A stretch of 38,348 nucleotides of DNA, taken from NCBI GenBank assembly GCA_000403035.1, contig AQSL01000148.1:1-38348 (forward strand). Reading direction: 5' to 3'. Origin of the DNA: Candidatus Latescibacter anaerobius SCGC AAA252-E07 (lineage in GTDB: Bacteria; Latescibacterota; Latescibacteria; Latescibacterales; Latescibacteraceae). The notes under the pieces were generated by a model. The model saw only the letters and a list, made by a program, of their open reading frames with translations, did not search any database and had not been told where the DNA came from. Below, in pieces: positions 23,942 to 32,217 of the stretch. Numbering within the stretch: the first letter of the stretch is position 1; each line of letters starts with the position of its first letter. Both the position numbers and the translations under genes were made by a program.

Positions 23942-24991
23942 TTATCCATTCACATAAGCGCCACCCGCCGCACATGAGGCAGTCATTATTCTATTTTTAT
24001 TTCCAATTACTACTTCTCCATTTGTACCAATATCGATTATCATAGAGACATCATTGTTTTGATATAATCTTGTAGCTATTATATCAGCAAGGCAGTCAGC
24101 GCCGGCATGACCACCAATTAACGGGGGACCATAAACCATAGCCTTTGGATGAACATCCAAACCAATTTCTCGTGCTTTCATTATTACCGCTTTTTTAGAA
24201 GAAGGTTCAAAAGGAATCACACCTAAATCGTGTACATTCTGACCCAAAAAAATGCTTCTCATCGTGCTATTTCCAACAGCAACAATATCATAAATAGCAC
24301 CTGCAATCGATCCTTTTTCACGTTCTACTGTTTTTTCCAATTCTGTTAGACTTTTGTTAATCCCGTTAATCACCGCCTCTTGTAACTCTTTTAAACCGTC
24401 GGGGTAATTGATTGTGTGTCCGATTCTGGAAATAACATCATTACCATATGCAATCTGTGGATTTTTGCTCGCCATCGGATTTCCAATATTTTCACCTGTT
24501 TCCAGATCCACAAGCTGCATGACCAGAGTTGTGGTACCAACATCGACAGCCAATCCGTATATTTTCCCACTGTATAATCCTAAATCTTCACCACTCCGGT
24601 AGATAACTCTATCATGTTTTTGGAACACAGATGGCCGCAATTCAACATCTGTTTCTATTGTATCCGTCAAAATGGTATATTTCCCAAAATCAGGAATAAA
24701 AATTATAATATTCTCTGTATCTTTCATTACCATAGCCTGACAGGCTAATCTTTGACCAAGTTTACGTTTATCCTCAGGGATTATTTTTTTCTCAACATCA
24801 GTAAGATCCCCGAGAGAGCAAAATCCCTGTTCAACCCGTATAATATCTTTTCCACATATCCCTTTACCTCCACATTCTGAATCTATCTCTACCCCACCAA
24901 GTCTTCTGATATGTTCTAAGACACTTTTGCCGAGAACAATATCTATCCCATCCCTTCCTCGTGCGTACTGGGGAAAATACATTTTTGCCAT
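23942..24991 (-). CDS. RACo-like corrinoid activation protein (2Fe-2S plus ASKHA), C-terminally truncated
   Basis: This 349-residue protein begins with a ferredoxin-like 2Fe-2S domain (ECGGKGICGKD, Cys40 and Cys46, later Cys84). Position 49 is Asp where most relatives have the third Cys. A linker and the start of the ASKHA ATPase-fold domain follow (GLAVDVGTTTLVMQLVD, IVAVGNSTMRSIFLG, IIDIGTNGEVV). The chain stops at ASCAAGGAYVNG, exactly where relatives read C-A/S-G-P-A-F-E-G and continue for about 200-250 residues. No continuation is seen before 23915. Full-length proteins reduce Co(II) corrinoids in methyltransferase systems. This one may be inactive. Confidence 0.82.
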   Translation of the reverse strand: MAKMYFPQYARGRDGIDIVLGKSVLEHIRRLGGVEIDSECGGKGICGKDIIRVEQGFCSLGDLTDVEKKIIPEDKRKLGQRLACQAMVMKDTENIIIFIPDFGKYTILTDTIETDVELRPSVFQKHDRVIYRSGEDLGLYSGKIYGLAVDVGTTTLVMQLVDLETGENIGNPMASKNPQIAYGNDVISRIGHTINYPDGLKELQEAVINGINKSLTELEKTVEREKGSIAGAIYDIVAVGNSTMRSIFLGQNVHDLGVIPFEPSSKKAVIMKAREIGLDVHPKAMVYGPPLIGGHAGADCLADIIATRLYQNNDVSMIIDIGTNGEVVIGNKNRIMTASCAAGGAYVNG

Positions 24992-25304
24992 TTTATTCCC
25001 TCCAATTTAACACCTTTTTAAATTCTGGTATAAATTCTTCACAAAACGGTTTGCACGTTCATTAACCCACTTAACTCATAAACTATTATCATTCATAAAA
25101 AGTCATTAATATACAATTATTTAGTAAAGCTTGCATGTAGCACACTTCTCTATTTGTTTCATTGATAGAGGCAAGAAAAAATCCCCCTTTAGGGAATTTA
25201 GGGAATGTTTTTAAAGCATTTATTTTTCTTATGAATAATCCAGAGTCAAGTTTTAAAGATCATTTTAGTTGAAAAAATAAGTGACTATATTTTGTGCTAA
25301 AGAA
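24992..25304. other. AT-rich intergenic stretch
   Basis: About 310 bases between the methyltransferase stop and the truncated activator start. I see no reading frame with family features, no RNA gene and no strong hairpin. The only local structure is a weak repeat of TTTAGGGAAT around 25191-25208. It presumably holds the activator's promoter. Confidence 0.4.
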
Positions 25305-25889
25305 TTATATTTCATCGTTTATAAATTTTTTAAAATTTAAAATACACCCCTGATTAAGACCATTATTATGACTGATTTCATCACATAGTTTATCTGTAAA
25401 GAAAAAACCAGAATTTTGAATTTCCCGTTTAACATCATTTAAAGTTAATTCTTTCAATTCATCCATTGGCATATCACCTACCACATGTTTTGGATAAACG
25501 GAAAGAAAGCCATTGGGCTTTAATAACCGATGAATTTCCTCATATAAACTTTTTCTTTCAACTTTTTTGAGGTAATGCAGCATATCATACAATAATATGA
25601 CATCAATTGATTCATTTCCCAAATCCAACTTCACTTTTCCTGATGTTCTTATTGTTTTTATATTGTGTAAACCGAAGATAATCGTTTTTTCTTTTAATTC
25701 TTCCAATTTTTTTTTCTCTTTATCTATAGCATAAACTACCCCGTCATTACCAACAATAAGTGCCGCGGGAATACAATATTTCCCAACTCCCGCTCCAAAA
25801 TCTAAAATGCATTGCCCCGTTCTGATTCCGATTTTTTTCAGAAATACAATTCCCTTTACCTTTTCCCAACTTTCCGTTTCATTATTCAT
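25305..25889 (-). CDS. Class I SAM-dependent methyltransferase
   Basis: This 194-residue Rossmann methyltransferase has motif I ILDFGAGVGKYCIP near 28-41, an acidic motif II end (VYAIDKEK), motif IV VILLYDMLHYL and motif V-VI LLKPNGFLSVYP. The DFGAG/GKY signature resembles small UbiE-like enzymes near metal-redox loci; the substrate is unknown. It starts 31 bases after the ferredoxin stop and is likely in the operon from 27259 down to 25305. Confidence 0.88.
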   Translation of the reverse strand: MNNETESWEKVKGIVFLKKIGIRTGQCILDFGAGVGKYCIPAALIVGNDGVVYAIDKEKKKLEELKEKTIIFGLHNIKTIRTSGKVKLDLGNESIDVILLYDMLHYLKKVERKSLYEEIHRLLKPNGFLSVYPKHVVGDMPMDELKELTLNDVKREIQNSGFFFTDKLCDEISHNNGLNQGCILNFKKFINDEI

Positions 25890-25919
25890 TTGAGTAGTCC
25901 GGCTCCCATTACATCTGTT

Positions 25920-26267
25920 CTAAAATCTTATTAATTTATTAATTTTTTCGATAGTTTTTTCTGCAACAACTTTTTGTTTATTGAAATGCTTGATCATTCT
26001 CTCAAGAGATTCTTGTTTCTCTTTTTTACTTTTATAATGTTGCAGTAACCATTTTGTTTTCTCTATGTTTGCCTCTATCTCAGCAGGTATTTTTTCCTTA
26101 TCATGCCTGACGGCTTCTTGTGGACAATTTTCATGACATTTCCCGCAGCGTATACATTCTTCCATATTTATATATGCTTTTTCATTTTCTAAAGAAATTG
26201 CGTCAACCGGGCACTCTTCAACACAAATTCCACAGCCGATACAATCTTCTTGTTTTACCCATGGCAT
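25920..26267 (-). CDS. 2[4Fe-4S] ferredoxin with C-terminal helical tail
   Basis: This 115-residue protein starts at ATG 26267, with GAGGAG eight bases upstream. CIGCGICVEECP and CIRCGKCHENCP bind two 4Fe-4S clusters within the first 50 residues. The remaining 60 residues are Lys/Glu-rich and helical (probably coiled coil), ending EKINKLIRF. It lies four bases after the NifX-like gene, so the pair is co-translated. An electron-transfer partner of the NifX-like protein is a fair inference. Confidence 0.9.
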   Translation of the reverse strand: MPWVKQEDCIGCGICVEECPVDAISLENEKAYINMEECIRCGKCHENCPQEAVRHDKEKIPAEIEANIEKTKWLLQHYKSKKEKQESLERMIKHFNKQKVVAEKTIEKINKLIRF

Positions 26268-26271
26268 AATT

Positions 26272-26613
26272 TCACTCCTCTCTGATGACATCAGCCAATG
26301 CTTCTTGTATATTTCCTTTTCTAAAAAAGAGTTTTACTCCTCTTTTTTGCAGTCTTTCTATCCCTTTTTTACCAATGGTACCGGATATGATGATGGTACA
26401 ATCACGAAGCAATTCATATACATCCAGAGTTTTTAAATGCTGCATAGTTTCTGAATAGGGGTTATTTCTTTTTTCAACGAGTCTTACCTGTGCCCCATTT
26501 TCAATTCTGTATATATACATTTTTTTTGCCCGGCCCAACATTCCCCGAAAGATAGTTATTCCATCATTAGTTGGAATAGCAATTCTTATCGGCTTTTTCT
26601 CACGGTTTTCCAT
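26272..26613 (-). CDS. NifX/NifB-type iron-molybdenum cofactor domain protein (second copy)
   Basis: This 113-residue protein shares the family opening (IRIAIPTNDG), followed by GRAKKMYIYRIENG, CTIIISGTIGKKGIERLQKRG and a final helix. It lacks the Gly/Arg tail of the copy at 20357. Its start overlaps the end of the upstream methyltransferase by 14 bases, and its stop is four bases before a ferredoxin, so it is in the middle of an operon. It likely binds an Fe-S or other metal cluster. Confidence 0.88.
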   Translation of the reverse strand: MENREKKPIRIAIPTNDGITIFRGMLGRAKKMYIYRIENGAQVRLVEKRNNPYSETMQHLKTLDVYELLRDCTIIISGTIGKKGIERLQKRGVKLFFRKGNIQEALADVIREE

Positions 26614-27259
26614 GTTTTTGGGCTTTCAGTAATCTAACATAGTCCTTGAAGAAAAAGAACTCTTCAAATCCACAAAAAGCATGATTTCCCAGTATATGCT
26701 TCCAGTCTCGTTCGATAAAATCAAAAGCATAAGGGCACTCTATAAGTTTTAAGAGAACTTTCCCATAAAACGGAATTAGTTTAAAGGAAAATTCACTATA
26801 ATCTAAAATGTAAAAATTCCCATCACTCTTTAACATCTCAAATGCGTTTTTAACTATTACTTCTCTGATATTCTGGGGAAATCCATGAAGTACAAAAGAT
26901 ATAAAAACCTTATCAAACTCACCTTTAAAAGGCAACGATTGGTCAACCCGTGCATATATAATTTCAGCGTTTGGGAAAGCAGCGCACTTTTTTTGAAACT
27001 GTGAAATCATCTCCCTGGAAATGTCAATCCCGACTACTTTTCCTTCACTCGAAAGATACTTCGTCATAAAACAAGCATTCCTACCTGTTCCTGCTCCTAA
27101 ATCAAGTATTCTATCCGCAGGCCGAATTCCCATCAATTCAACAGACTTCTCAATAAATGAGGAGTATCTACCAAAGGTTATTATATCCATTATTGTGTCA
27201 TAATGTACTGCTGTAAACCCTTTCAACTCAACTTTTGATTGTGGATAGTAAGCACACAT
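26600..27259 (-). CDS. Class I SAM-dependent methyltransferase
   Basis: This protein of about 219 residues starts with MCAYYPQSKVELKGFTAVHY (start at 27259; an in-frame ATG at 27271 is possible). Motif I is ILDLGAGTGRNACF, motif II is VVGIDIS, motif IV is FDKVFISFVLHGFP, and LKSDGNFYILDYSEF follows. UbiE/menaquinone-type relatives have this shape, but the partner NifX and ferredoxin genes suggest a role in a metal or corrinoid pathway. It overlaps the NifX-like gene by 14 bases. Confidence 0.88.
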   Translation of the reverse strand: MCAYYPQSKVELKGFTAVHYDTIMDIITFGRYSSFIEKSVELMGIRPADRILDLGAGTGRNACFMTKYLSSEGKVVGIDISREMISQFQKKCAAFPNAEIIYARVDQSLPFKGEFDKVFISFVLHGFPQNIREVIVKNAFEMLKSDGNFYILDYSEFSFKLIPFYGKVLLKLIECPYAFDFIERDWKHILGNHAFCGFEEFFFFKDYVRLLKAQKHGKP

Positions 27260-27299
27260 AAATAAAACCATTTTTAAAAGTAATTATAATATAAGGAAT

Positions 27300-27422
27300 T
27301 TACAGTGTTGCCAGTATTTCCTCGGAGCTACAAATTCCAGCGTGTCCTTTAAATTCTGGTGAAGTGGCTTCTTTAAAACCGGGCTTATCACCAATTATAA
27401 GCGATCCTGCCTTCTGTTTTTG
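27300..27422 (-). pseudogene. Unidentified C-terminal gene relic
   Basis: Between the methyltransferase and the FmdB gene is a 40-residue frame with no start codon. It reads as the end of a real protein: SLIIGDKPGFKEATSPEF followed by GHAGICSSEEIL and a TAA. Composition and motif density look coding. An in-frame TAG lies directly upstream. I do not recognise the family. Confidence 0.4.
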
Positions 27423-27480
27423 CTACTTTATTGATCTTCAGTAAATAAATCACTTGTTTCTAAACTCTGCCACGCCTAAC

Positions 27481-27690
27481 TCACCCGATAGGGCAGGTTC
27501 CTGTAGGACAGCTCGGTTCTGAGGAGTTTGACTTGCCGGTGGAGTTTCCTACACTAAATGAGCTTACTGTCTTTTCGATGTTCTTGCTTCCGCACTTTCT
27601 GCATTTGGGCTCTACTCTTTCAGAGGTAACTCCCATTAACAAATCAAAATTCTCACCGCATTCTTTGCAAACATAAGTAAAGATTGGCAT
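27481..27690 (-). CDS. FmdB-family zinc-ribbon protein
   Basis: This 69-residue protein has the FmdB layout: MPIFTYVCKECGENFD and KCRKCGSKNIEK give two CxxC knuckles for one zinc. A Ser/Gly-rich tail ends in CPTGTCPIG. FmdB-type proteins are putative regulators of amide/formamide and metal genes; the role is unproven. It lies 10 bases downstream of thioredoxin on the same strand. A second family member is at 36401-36667. Confidence 0.9.
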   Translation of the reverse strand: MPIFTYVCKECGENFDLLMGVTSERVEPKCRKCGSKNIEKTVSSFSVGNSTGKSNSSEPSCPTGTCPIG

Positions 27691-27700
27691 AATTACTCTC

Positions 27701-28021
27701 CTATTCTATATGGGGACTAATTTTTTCTAATATTACATCCTTGGGGAGTGCTCCAATAACCCTATCCACCAGTTCCCCGTCCTTAAATATAGCCAGGGTG
27801 GGAATAGCCATAACCTGATACTTGGAAGCGGTTTGCCCGGCTTCATCGGCATCTAACCTGCATACTTTCAATTTCCCTTCGTAATCATGCGCTATCTCCT
27901 CAACAATTGGCTCCACCATCTTGCAGGGCATGCACCATTCGGCCCAGAAATCCACCATTACTGGAATATCGGCTTCCAATACTTCCTGCTGAAAATTTGA
28001 ATCATTTACAACTATAGACAT
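27701..28021 (-). CDS. Thioredoxin with WCMPC active site
   Basis: This 106-residue thioredoxin has the classical fold landmarks: VMVDFWAEWC, the active site at Cys30 and Cys33 (WCMPCK), LDADE and the cis-Pro segment AIPTLAIFKDGE. The dipeptide between the cysteines is Met-Pro where most thioredoxins have Gly-Pro. It is cytoplasmic (no signal). It is encoded between the DUF1638 and FmdB genes and probably keeps thiols of the metal proteins reduced. Confidence 0.94.
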   Translation of the reverse strand: MSIVVNDSNFQQEVLEADIPVMVDFWAEWCMPCKMVEPIVEEIAHDYEGKLKVCRLDADEAGQTASKYQVMAIPTLAIFKDGELVDRVIGALPKDVILEKISPHIE

Positions 28022-28060
28022 ACTTTCCTCCCATATTATTAAAATTTAAAAAAATCAGTA

Positions 28061-28816
28061 TTATTTCTGTCTTACTTCCCTCGCCCAATTAAGCTTCTCT
28101 TCAAAATCCTCAAGCTCACCAAGCATTGATGGCTTCGCAGAATGAGCTGGCCACCTGTCTTTCAATTCTTTAATCTCTTTCTCCAAATCCCTTCCAACAC
28201 AATCTGAAAGCAGACCCTTTAACCGCTCCAGTGAAATTTTATAAGGTTCAATGGGTATTCTCATCCAATCAGAGAGTTCAAGCAGTTTTTCAGGGTACTG
28301 TTCAGAATATTCATTAAAAGTGTCTAAGGAGTCTAAAATAATAGCTTTATCATTTTGGGGGAACGTTTCATTGGCTAAACCGATGTCCCAGTCCTTAAAG
28401 ATTTGTTTCCAGAATTTTAGCCAGCCAGGTGAAAGCCAATATATCTTTCCCCCTCCGCTTATAGTGTTTCTTTGTTCGATATCCGCAAGCATATCAATAC
28501 AGTTTTTTGCTCTTATCCGAAGGACATCCACTCCTTGTTCCTCAATTATTTTATCTATGGTTTTTAACGGATTTACTGAGTCTATATAGCATCTGCTGCC
28601 GTAAATTACTATGATCTTTTGAGAATATTTTTTTGCATTGGCTAATTGTTTTATAAGTTGCTTTTCAAGCTCGCGAACGTTCTCATGCAGCCCAGGTGTT
28701 GTATAAAAGATTTTATCAGCATTCAGAAAACCACTATCTTTCAAGTAATTTAATTCAGGACGTAATGTACCACAGGATACAATAGTATAACCTTTAAACA
28801 ATTCATGATTTGACAT
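28061..28816 (-). CDS. DUF1638 protein
   Basis: This 251-residue protein has the DUF1638 pattern: TIVSCGTLRPELNYL, FYTTPGLHENVRELE, VIYGSRCYID and a NCIDML block with conserved Cys. The fold and reaction are unknown. Homologues occur in methanogens and acetogenic or sulfate-reducing bacteria, near corrinoid methyltransferase genes. Its company here (RACo-like, URO-D-like, thioredoxin) agrees with a corrinoid link. ATG 28816 is preceded by GGAGGAA. Confidence 0.85.
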   Translation of the reverse strand: MSNHELFKGYTIVSCGTLRPELNYLKDSGFLNADKIFYTTPGLHENVRELEKQLIKQLANAKKYSQKIIVIYGSRCYIDSVNPLKTIDKIIEEQGVDVLRIRAKNCIDMLADIEQRNTISGGGKIYWLSPGWLKFWKQIFKDWDIGLANETFPQNDKAIILDSLDTFNEYSEQYPEKLLELSDWMRIPIEPYKISLERLKGLLSDCVGRDLEKEIKELKDRWPAHSAKPSMLGELEDFEEKLNWAREVRQK

Positions 28817-28917
28817 AGTATTCCTCCAAATTTAGAAGGACAAAAAAGCAAAGCACGTTAAGAAAATATGAGGCAGTGAGCGTGAATGTAACCAATTTTT
28901 ATCACTTCTCTGCGAAT

Positions 28918-29139
28918 TCAGATATTAATTAATAGTATGGCATCTAATGAGCACGCCTGTACGCAGTCACCGCACCCCTGGCACATGTCGGCTGGGAAAA
29001 CCATAGGCGATTCATAGGTCTCTTCCTGTATCAAAATATGATGTGTACAAACTTCAACCGCACCACAAACGCCATCATTTGGACTGCATCTCTCGGGGGC
29101 ACATTTATCATATTTTACCACAGCTTTCGGCTTCGGCAT
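28918..29139 (-). CDS. Small 4Fe-4S ferredoxin-like protein
   Basis: This 73-residue protein has a CQGCGDCVQAC cluster motif at the C-terminus. An atypical N-terminal half follows the pattern C-x4-C-x6-C-x5-C (KCAPERCSPNDGVCGAVEVC). It resembles split ferredoxin domains of ATP-binding ABCE-type proteins, but is free-standing. One full 4Fe-4S site is certain; a second is likely. It lies alone between 100-150-bp gaps, on the minus strand like its neighbours. Confidence 0.85.
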   Translation of the reverse strand: MPKPKAVVKYDKCAPERCSPNDGVCGAVEVCTHHILIQEETYESPMVFPADMCQGCGDCVQACSLDAILLINI

Positions 29140-29286
29140 CCTTTTAATCCTTGAGTAAATCTCAAGATAATCATATCTCTAAGAATATAGGTTTTCTGTT
29201 TTTTTCATAATTCTTTTGCTTGCACTCTGTGATATATCCGCTTATTCTTTCTCATGAAGGCATTTACATAATCTAAGTCACCATAG

Positions 29287-29772
29287 TTAATAATCATGGG
29301 GAATACCCTGAATATGGAGAGCCAGGTGCCTCATATCTCCCAGACGATCTATCCACCCATAATCAGCATCACATTTTGAATCAAGATCTTTTACATATGG
29401 TTTTATATCCAAAAGAGGAGTCCCATCAAACACGTCGAGCCCGGATGTAAAAATCTTATTTTTGTCAATCTTTTCAATTTTAACAATACTGATGCCTATG
29501 GGATTTGGTCTGAGCGGCGAGCGAGAAGCAAATAATCCAATCCGTAAACCGGATGCCCAGGGTGGTGATACCTCCATCGTTACCCTTTGGGTTAACCGGT
29601 GGATATAGTAAATTACATATATATACCGAAAAGAATCCAATTTAGATAGACCTTTTGAATAGTTAGAATAAACCTCGATAAAAAACTCACCTTCATCGTC
29701 TGCAATTGGCTGATAAGGGGCAGTATCGGTATAAGGAGTATGAATTACCCCGATTTCTTTGCAGGTAATCAT
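29287..29772 (-). CDS. trmO: tRNA (N6-threonylcarbamoyladenosine37-N6)-methyltransferase TrmO family
   Basis: This 161-residue TsaA-type protein has the family core GLFASRSPLRPNPIGISIVK and DVFDGTPLLDIKPYV, and ends DYGWID. TrmO methylates t6A37 of certain tRNAs with SAM, using a beta-barrel unlike Rossmann enzymes. Bacterial TrmO is usually longer (about 230 residues); this short form is of the archaeal/anaerobe type. Homologues in such islands may act on other substrates. Its ATG overlaps the stop of the gene upstream (ATGA). Confidence 0.85.
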   Translation of the reverse strand: MITCKEIGVIHTPYTDTAPYQPIADDEGEFFIEVYSNYSKGLSKLDSFRYIYVIYYIHRLTQRVTMEVSPPWASGLRIGLFASRSPLRPNPIGISIVKIEKIDKNKIFTSGLDVFDGTPLLDIKPYVKDLDSKCDADYGWIDRLGDMRHLALHIQGIPHDY

Positions 29773-29996
29773 TGGTAAGCTTCCAGCTTTTTTATAGTTG
29801 TCTCAAAACATTTATTGATTTCTTCTGAAAGTTGGATGACTTCCCTCAAATCTTTAACGATTTCGTTTAGCTCAAAATCATCTGCTTTTTGTAACCATTT
29901 CTTAATATCTTTGATATGTTCTTTATTGTGTTTTAGAAAGTAGGGTATAACAGTTTTCAAATTTTCAATATCCGGATTAGTTGTCTGATCACCCAT
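29769..29996 (-). CDS. Small helical protein of unknown function
   Basis: This 75-residue protein is predicted all-helical and acidic, with HNKEHIKDIKKWLQKADD and EINKCFETTIKKLE stretches. The H-x-x-H-x-x-D spacing in the first helix could bind a metal, but that is a guess. Its ATG follows the CooT-like stop directly (TAAATG) and its stop overlaps the TrmO start, so the three genes form one translational unit. I do not recognise the family. Confidence 0.8.
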   Translation of the reverse strand: MGDQTTNPDIENLKTVIPYFLKHNKEHIKDIKKWLQKADDFELNEIVKDLREVIQLSEEINKCFETTIKKLEAYQ

Positions 29997-30194
29997 TTAT
30001 CCCTCCTTGGATTTTAATATTATATAGTTTTCTACCAGATTAACCTCATTTATAAAGTATCCTTTAAGCTCTTTTTCTTTGCCAAAAAGCGTACTGACCG
30101 TTATAACTCCGTCATTGTTGATAACGCTTGCTGCATTATCTACCACAAGAGTATCCTTGTCTGTATCTTTTATGTAAATTTTCGATAAACACAT
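29997..30194 (-). CDS. CooT-family nickel-binding protein
   Basis: This 65-residue protein begins MCLSKIYIKD and contains GVITVSTLFGKEKEL and ENYIILKSKEG. These match CooT, the small Ni-binding protein of carbon monoxide dehydrogenase maturation, whose Cys2 binds nickel in a dimer. No CODH gene is in the window, so the client enzyme is elsewhere or different. GAGGAGG lies six bases before ATG 30194. Confidence 0.85.
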   Translation of the reverse strand: MCLSKIYIKDTDKDTLVVDNAASVINNDGVITVSTLFGKEKELKGYFINEVNLVENYIILKSKEG

Positions 30195-30243
30195 TTTTGC
30201 CTCCTCTTAATTTTTTTCTATTTTTGCTCATAATAATCTTCCC

Positions 30244-31575
30244 TTAATTTAAACAACTTTCAATATTCGTTGTATTCTCGCGTGGGTCATCTAATCTCAA
30301 ACTAAGTATGAAACCAATCAAAAGTATTAATAATGTTAGAATAAACAGGAAATTATAAGATATATATTGAATTATTGTTCCTCCCATGAGAGGGAATATC
30401 AATTTAGGAAAAGTTAGGGTGCCATTCAAACTTATATAGGTAAGGCGATCTTTAGAAGGTGCTATATCCAGAAGAAAATTGGTATTTCCAATAATACTGC
30501 CAGCAATAAAAAAGCCTGTAAGTACAAATAGGGGGATAAATAATACCGGCAGGTTGGGTGGTGTTATAATGGCGATCACTGGCACCAAAAGACCTAAAAA
30601 TGTGCTAACCTGAATAACTCTGTGATTGCTTACAAAATCTGATAGATATGCCCAGAGGAAATTTGATAAGACATTACCCACCATCTGTGCTAAAAGAAAG
30701 GTACCTACCATCCCCAATTCAACCTTTAAGATTTCCTTTGCATAGAGCACATAGAAGGGTAATGCCAAAGAACTGGCCCCAGCAAGAATTTGCACAGTTA
30801 AAAATTTCTTGTAATTTCTATTGGATATTAAAATCTTGACTGCTTTACTTAAAAATTCTGTTACACTTAAACGATTCTTACGTATCTCCTCAACCGGTTC
30901 TTTTATCGAGCCTAATGCCAGATAGGAGATGCTTATAAAAACGAAAGCCAATAAGAAGAGAAGGGCGTAATTTTCAGGAAAATGAAGCTTTTTACTACCT
31001 AAAACAACTCTGGCAATGTATCCTGATCCAACAGCAAAGATACCTCCCCAAAGCTGGCGATGGCCAAAGAATCTCCCCCTTAAGGTAGGAGGAATTGCCT
31101 TACCCCAGATGTCCATAAATGGTATCGTTGCTACGCCACCCATAAAAGTAAACAATATAAGCAAAAAGAACAGAGAAAAAACTGTTACATTGGAATGAGA
31201 GATAGCAAAGAAATATGTTATTAGAGACAAAAGACCCCAGCATAAGGCACGGATGATAATGGCTATTCTTAAAACAGGTCTTTTATAAACCTTATTCTCC
31301 AACCTGCTGGCGACAAAAATTTGCGGTAAGATACCTGCTATACCACCAAGACTACCAAATATAGATGAGGAAAATCCTACAAGAATTTTAGAAGCAGAAA
31401 AATTACTCAAAAATACCGGTAGGATAATATCCGGATTGCCAAAAGCCCGACCTCCTGAGAAAAATGTACCATGGAGCAGACCCATAGTAAAATTCCACCT
31501 TAATTTTGTATCTTTTTTCTTACCCTGTGATCTTATTGTGTAGCTTTTCACTTTTATTTTGTTCCCATAGTTCAA
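30244..31575 (-). CDS. Major facilitator superfamily (MFS) transporter
   Basis: This 443-residue protein has 12 predicted membrane helices in two halves. A basic N-terminal tail and cytoplasmic loops (GKAIPPTLRGRFFGHRQ, the MFS motif A region) are visible. The first helix region reads MGLLHGTFFSGGRAFGNP. The nominal start is a TTG at 31575 inside the end of the MBL gene; a start further in (GTG or ATG) is possible. The substrate is unknown. It lies 50 bases upstream of the CooT-like gene on the same strand. Confidence 0.88.
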   Translation of the reverse strand: MNYGNKIKVKSYTIRSQGKKKDTKLRWNFTMGLLHGTFFSGGRAFGNPDIILPVFLSNFSASKILVGFSSSIFGSLGGIAGILPQIFVASRLENKVYKRPVLRIAIIIRALCWGLLSLITYFFAISHSNVTVFSLFFLLILFTFMGGVATIPFMDIWGKAIPPTLRGRFFGHRQLWGGIFAVGSGYIARVVLGSKKLHFPENYALLFLLAFVFISISYLALGSIKEPVEEIRKNRLSVTEFLSKAVKILISNRNYKKFLTVQILAGASSLALPFYVLYAKEILKVELGMVGTFLLAQMVGNVLSNFLWAYLSDFVSNHRVIQVSTFLGLLVPVIAIITPPNLPVLFIPLFVLTGFFIAGSIIGNTNFLLDIAPSKDRLTYISLNGTLTFPKLIFPLMGGTIIQYISYNFLFILTLLILLIGFILSLRLDDPRENTTNIESCLN

Positions 31576-32215
31576 TTATTTTTCCTGCTCCACCCTCAAT
31601 AAATGAATCCTGATACAAATTTTTAATCTCCCGTTTGTATTGAGTGCAATGGGTAGCACAGATAATATCCAGATCTTTAACCAGTTGGAAATTTCTAAAA
31701 CCGTGTAATCCACCAATTAAAACGGATGGATTCCCAAATTGAGAAGCACTTTTTATGATATGTTCCACTCCCGGATGAGAACAACCTGTAATTATTAGTA
31801 AGTTTTTGTCCATACGAATTACCAACGATTGCTCAATCCCGAACAGCGTTCCTGTTGAAAAGACATTTTCAAAGATTTCAACAGGGTCTTTAACAAAAAT
31901 CTGCTCTTTTACATCATAATAACTTCTCATACTATGAGGAACATACAATTTCACATCACTGTTAGTTGTAAGAAATGCAGAAAGACCACCCGTATGGTCC
32001 CAATGTGAATGAGAAATAAAAATGATGGATATACTTTTCGGTTCGATTTCCATTTTTTTCATATTGTCAAGCAGTATAGAACCATTCGCTCCGGTATCAA
32101 AAAGAATCCGAGGAGCATTTTCTTTCTCGACCACACAAGAAAATCCCCAATCAGCAGTGAGGCCTTTTACAAAGACTTCATTATCATACGTAATCGAAAC
32201 TTTCATATTATACAT
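31520..32215 (-). CDS. MBL-fold metallohydrolase
   Basis: This 231-residue metallo-beta-lactamase-fold protein has the motif SHSHWDHTGGL (HxHxDH) and further metal ligands TGCSHPG and GLHGF, with a final ATHCTQYK block. It belongs to the COG1237 branch related to the archaeal dihydropterin-synthesis hydrolase. Start at 32215 (or the Met three codons on). It begins two bases after the uracil-DNA glycosylase stop and overlaps the MFS start by about 55 bases. A paralogue with a signal-like head is at 33258. Confidence 0.92.
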   Translation of the reverse strand: MYNMKVSITYDNEVFVKGLTADWGFSCVVEKENAPRILFDTGANGSILLDNMKKMEIEPKSISIIFISHSHWDHTGGLSAFLTTNSDVKLYVPHSMRSYYDVKEQIFVKDPVEIFENVFSTGTLFGIEQSLVIRMDKNLLIITGCSHPGVEHIIKSASQFGNPSVLIGGLHGFRNFQLVKDLDIICATHCTQYKREIKNLYQDSFIEGGAGKIIELWEQNKSEKLHNKITG

Positions 32216-32217
32216 GC

